DNA of 7,589 nucleotides from contig JAEWCE010000297.1 of the NCBI GenBank assembly GCA_023390785.1, positions 1-7,589 on the forward strand, in the 5' to 3' direction. Below the pieces are notes generated by a model. It made no database searches and was not told the origin of the DNA. It worked only from the letters and a program-made list of their open reading frames with translations. The DNA is from Pseudomonadota bacterium (lineage in GTDB: Bacteria; Pseudomonadota; Alphaproteobacteria; Rhizobiales; Devosiaceae). Below are positions 6,374 through 7,589 of this stretch, piece by piece (the first letter of the stretch is position 1; every line of letters starts with the position of its first letter). A program made the position numbers and the translations under genes.

Positions 6374-6904
6374 TCAGAACCCGAACGCGTACTGGCCGGT
6401 GGGACTGGCGGCGTGCTCCAGCGCCAGCATGCGCATCTTGGCGCCGACCCCGCCGGGCGAGGAAAAGCCCACGGCCTTGTCGCCGGCACCCAGCACGCGA
6501 TGGCACGGGATGATCAACGGAATGGGGTTGGCGCCCATCGCCTGCCCCACGGCACGCGACAGCGCTACATCCCCGAGGGTGCGGGCGATGGCACCATAGG
6601 TGGTGGTTTCGCCGTAACCGATCTTCAGCAGTTCGGCATAGGCCTGGCGATTGAACTCGGGGATGCCGTCCAGGTCCAGCGGCACGCCGGTGAAGTCGAT
6701 CCGTTCACCCTCGGCATAGCGCCGGATCATGTCTGGCAATGCCGCGAAGCGGCCATCGGGAAAGCCCGGCTCGGCCGGGTCGCGGGATATCCAGATTTCC
6801 GTGCGCGCCCGGTCACGGCCCGGCAACGCCACACGCGCCACGCCGGTGTCGGTCCAGGCGAGGCCGAAGGTTCCAAGCGCAGTGTCGACGAGGCAGTAGC
6901 GCAT
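6374..6904 (-). CDS. ogt: Methylated-DNA--[protein]-cysteine S-methyltransferase (O6-alkylguanine-DNA alkyltransferase)
   Basis: A 176-residue suicide repair protein that moves alkyl groups from O6-alkylguanine (and O4-alkylthymine) in DNA to its own cysteine. The active-site motif PCHRV is at 133-137 with acceptor Cys134, preceded by RAVGQAMGANPIPLII: Arg117 is the expected arginine finger of the DNA-binding helix and Asn126 precedes the active-site strand. GETTTYGAIA (98-107) starts the helix-turn-helix, and GFSSPGGVGAKMRMLALE follows the active site. The N-terminal ribonuclease-like domain is present but there is no Ada Cys4 zinc or AraC domain, so it is the stand-alone Ogt/AGT type. The frame runs to 7078 but into the neighbouring gene; ATG 6904 matches the usual family beginning (MRYCLVDTALGTFGLAW), with only a weak GGTG leader. 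The DUF89 gene follows after 12 bp (or 39 bp from its ATG). Confidence 0.95.
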   Translation of the reverse strand: MRYCLVDTALGTFGLAWTDTGVARVALPGRDRARTEIWISRDPAEPGFPDGRFAALPDMIRRYAEGERIDFTGVPLDLDGIPEFNRQAYAELLKIGYGETTTYGAIARTLGDVALSRAVGQAMGANPIPLIIPCHRVLGAGDKAVGFSSPGGVGAKMRMLALEHAASPTGQYAFGF

Positions 6905-6964
6905 GTGCACCAATCTAGTACCAGGTCGCGGCGGCCCCAACCCGAATCGGAAGGAAGCAACAAG
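6905..6964. promoter_or_regulatory. Divergent ogt / RibD-C-like promoter region
   Basis: Only 60 bp lie between the two divergent start codons, so their promoters must overlap each other or the coding sequence. It contains the near-palindrome CTAGTACCAG (6915-6924, 8 of 10 positions symmetric around GTAC) and the Shine-Dalgarno GGAAGGAAG (6949-6957) for the rightward gene. No clear -35/-10 pair is visible. Confidence 0.35.
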
Positions 6965-7492
6965 ATGGCGCGCATTCTCGGCTATATCGCCGCGAGCCTC
7001 GACGGATACATCGCCGACAGCGGGGAATCGCTGGATTGGCTTACCGGACCCTCCGATTTCGAGCTCGGCGAGCACCACTACGATGTCTTCATCAAGCGCA
7101 TCCGCACCGTCGTCATGGGCCGCACCACCTACGACTGGATGATCCGCAGCGGCGCGCCCTGGCCGTACGCCGCCCAGCGGGCAATCGTCGTGACCTCGCG
7201 GCCGCTCGTTGACCCTCCGGTCCCGATCGAACCGCGCACTGATATCGATGCGCTGGTCGCCGAGTTGCGCGGTCTGTCGGATGGCGATGTCTGGATGCTT
7301 GGCGGCGGCCGCCTGCAGATGGCCTTCCTCGAGCGCGGCGCCCTCGACGAAATCGAGATCTATGTCGCCTCGGCCTTGCTCGGCGGTGGCTACCCGCTGT
7401 TTCCGGCGACCGGCTTCAAGGCGACACCCAGGCTGCTCTCGGCCAAAGCGCTGGGTGCCGGGATGGCCCGGCTACACTACCGCTTCGACTGA
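6965..7492 (+). CDS. Dihydrofolate reductase family protein (RibD C-terminal-like domain)
   Basis: A 175-residue single-domain protein with the DHFR/RibD-C fold: MARILGYIAASLDGYIA at the N-terminus, VVMGRTTYDW (49-58), the strand ending VTSR (76-79), the glycine-rich NADPH-binding VWMLGGGRL (109-117), and DEIEIYVASALLGGGYPLF (128-146). Members are NADPH-dependent reductases; most small stand-alone ones like YyaP/YwjB have no proven substrate. It is distinct from true FolA and from the two-domain riboflavin enzyme RibD, as there is no deaminase domain. ATG 6965 has a good Shine-Dalgarno 7 nt upstream, although the frame is open for a long way before it, antisense to ogt and DUF89. It diverges from ogt over 60 bp and converges with the hydrophobic gene at the right edge. 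Fold is secure, reaction unknown. Confidence 0.9.
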   Translation: MARILGYIAASLDGYIADSGESLDWLTGPSDFELGEHHYDVFIKRIRTVVMGRTTYDWMIRSGAPWPYAAQRAIVVTSRPLVDPPVPIEPRTDIDALVAELRGLSDGDVWMLGGGRLQMAFLERGALDEIEIYVASALLGGGYPLFPATGFKATPRLLSAKALGAGMARLHYRFD

Positions 7493-7524
7493 CACCCAAC
7501 GCGCGCCCGGTCCGGACGGCTGGC

Positions 7525-7589
7525 TCAGGTGAGGATCACGACGGCCAGCGCGAGCAGCGCCGGCACCGTCTGGATCAAAAGGATGCGGA
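7525..7589 (-). CDS. C-terminal end of an unidentified, probably membrane protein (partial)
   Basis: On the minus strand the last 20 codons before a TGA are strongly hydrophobic (RILLIQTVPALLALAVVILT), which reads like the final transmembrane helix of an inner-membrane protein ending right at its C-terminus. The gene would start beyond the right edge and converge with the RibD-C-like gene over a 32-bp gap. The gap contains the short palindrome GTCCGGAC but no terminator with a T-run. The family cannot be named from 20 residues, and that this strand is the coding one is inferred from hydrophobicity and position. Confidence 0.45.
   Translation of the reverse strand, partial: RILLIQTVPALLALAVVILT

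Noticed and set aside
5597..6964. Long plus-strand frame running into the RibD-C-like gene, suggesting a fusion protein
   Set aside because: The upstream part is antisense to DUF89 and ogt, shows no domain, and a good Shine-Dalgarno precedes ATG 6965.
6905..7078. 58-codon N-terminal extension of ogt
   Set aside because: It would overlap the 5' end of the divergent RibD-C-like gene, and family similarity starts at ATG 6904.

Overview
The window is GC-rich, densely coded DNA of an alphaproteobacterium, most likely Hyphomicrobiales (Rhizobiales). The best pointer is a small Usg-family protein, a family known from alphaproteobacteria. The high-GC third-position bias, which leaves long open frames antisense to real genes, and the mix of neighbours fit too. 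The genus cannot be fixed from the sequence; a Devosia-like organism is only a guess. I see no mobile elements, CRISPR arrays, RNA genes or prophage genes. This looks like chromosomal metabolic and housekeeping DNA.

Layout. (1) 2-544 (+): 3' part of a group A FAD-dependent monooxygenase. (2) 601-1932 (+): a 12-TM MFS exporter of the TetA/TCR type, with no tetR repressor in view. (3) 1929-2186 (-): usg, convergent with the exporter; one CTAG tetranucleotide holds both stop codons. (4) 2317-3735 (-): gnd, 6-phosphogluconate dehydrogenase, with a strong Shine-Dalgarno. (5) 3736-3903: divergent intergenic region. (6) 3904-4674 (+): an SDR resembling gluconate 5-dehydrogenase. (7) 4753-5292 (+): gluconokinase, probably starting at TTG. 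(8) 5213-6361 (-): a DUF89/ARMT1-like damage-control phosphatase whose 3' end overlaps gntK by 80 bp. (9) 6374-6904 (-): O6-alkylguanine-DNA alkyltransferase, just upstream of and probably co-transcribed with DUF89. (10) 6965-7492 (+): a RibD-C/dihydrofolate-reductase-like protein, divergent from ogt. (11) 7525-7589 (-): hydrophobic C-terminus of a gene that continues beyond the window.

How it fits together. The centre is a compact gluconate module. The SDR would interconvert 5-ketogluconate and gluconate, gluconokinase makes 6-phosphogluconate, and Gnd decarboxylates this to ribulose-5-phosphate with NADPH formation. No gluconate transporter, edd/eda or dedicated regulator lies within the window. 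To its right is a repair-flavoured pair: ogt (DNA alkylation repair) and an ARMT1-like phosphatase, whose relatives act on sugar phosphates. The clearest unusual features are the 80-bp antisense coding overlap between gntK and the phosphatase, the ogt-DUF89 pairing, and a usg gene away from any trp gene. I found no convincing wholly new system.
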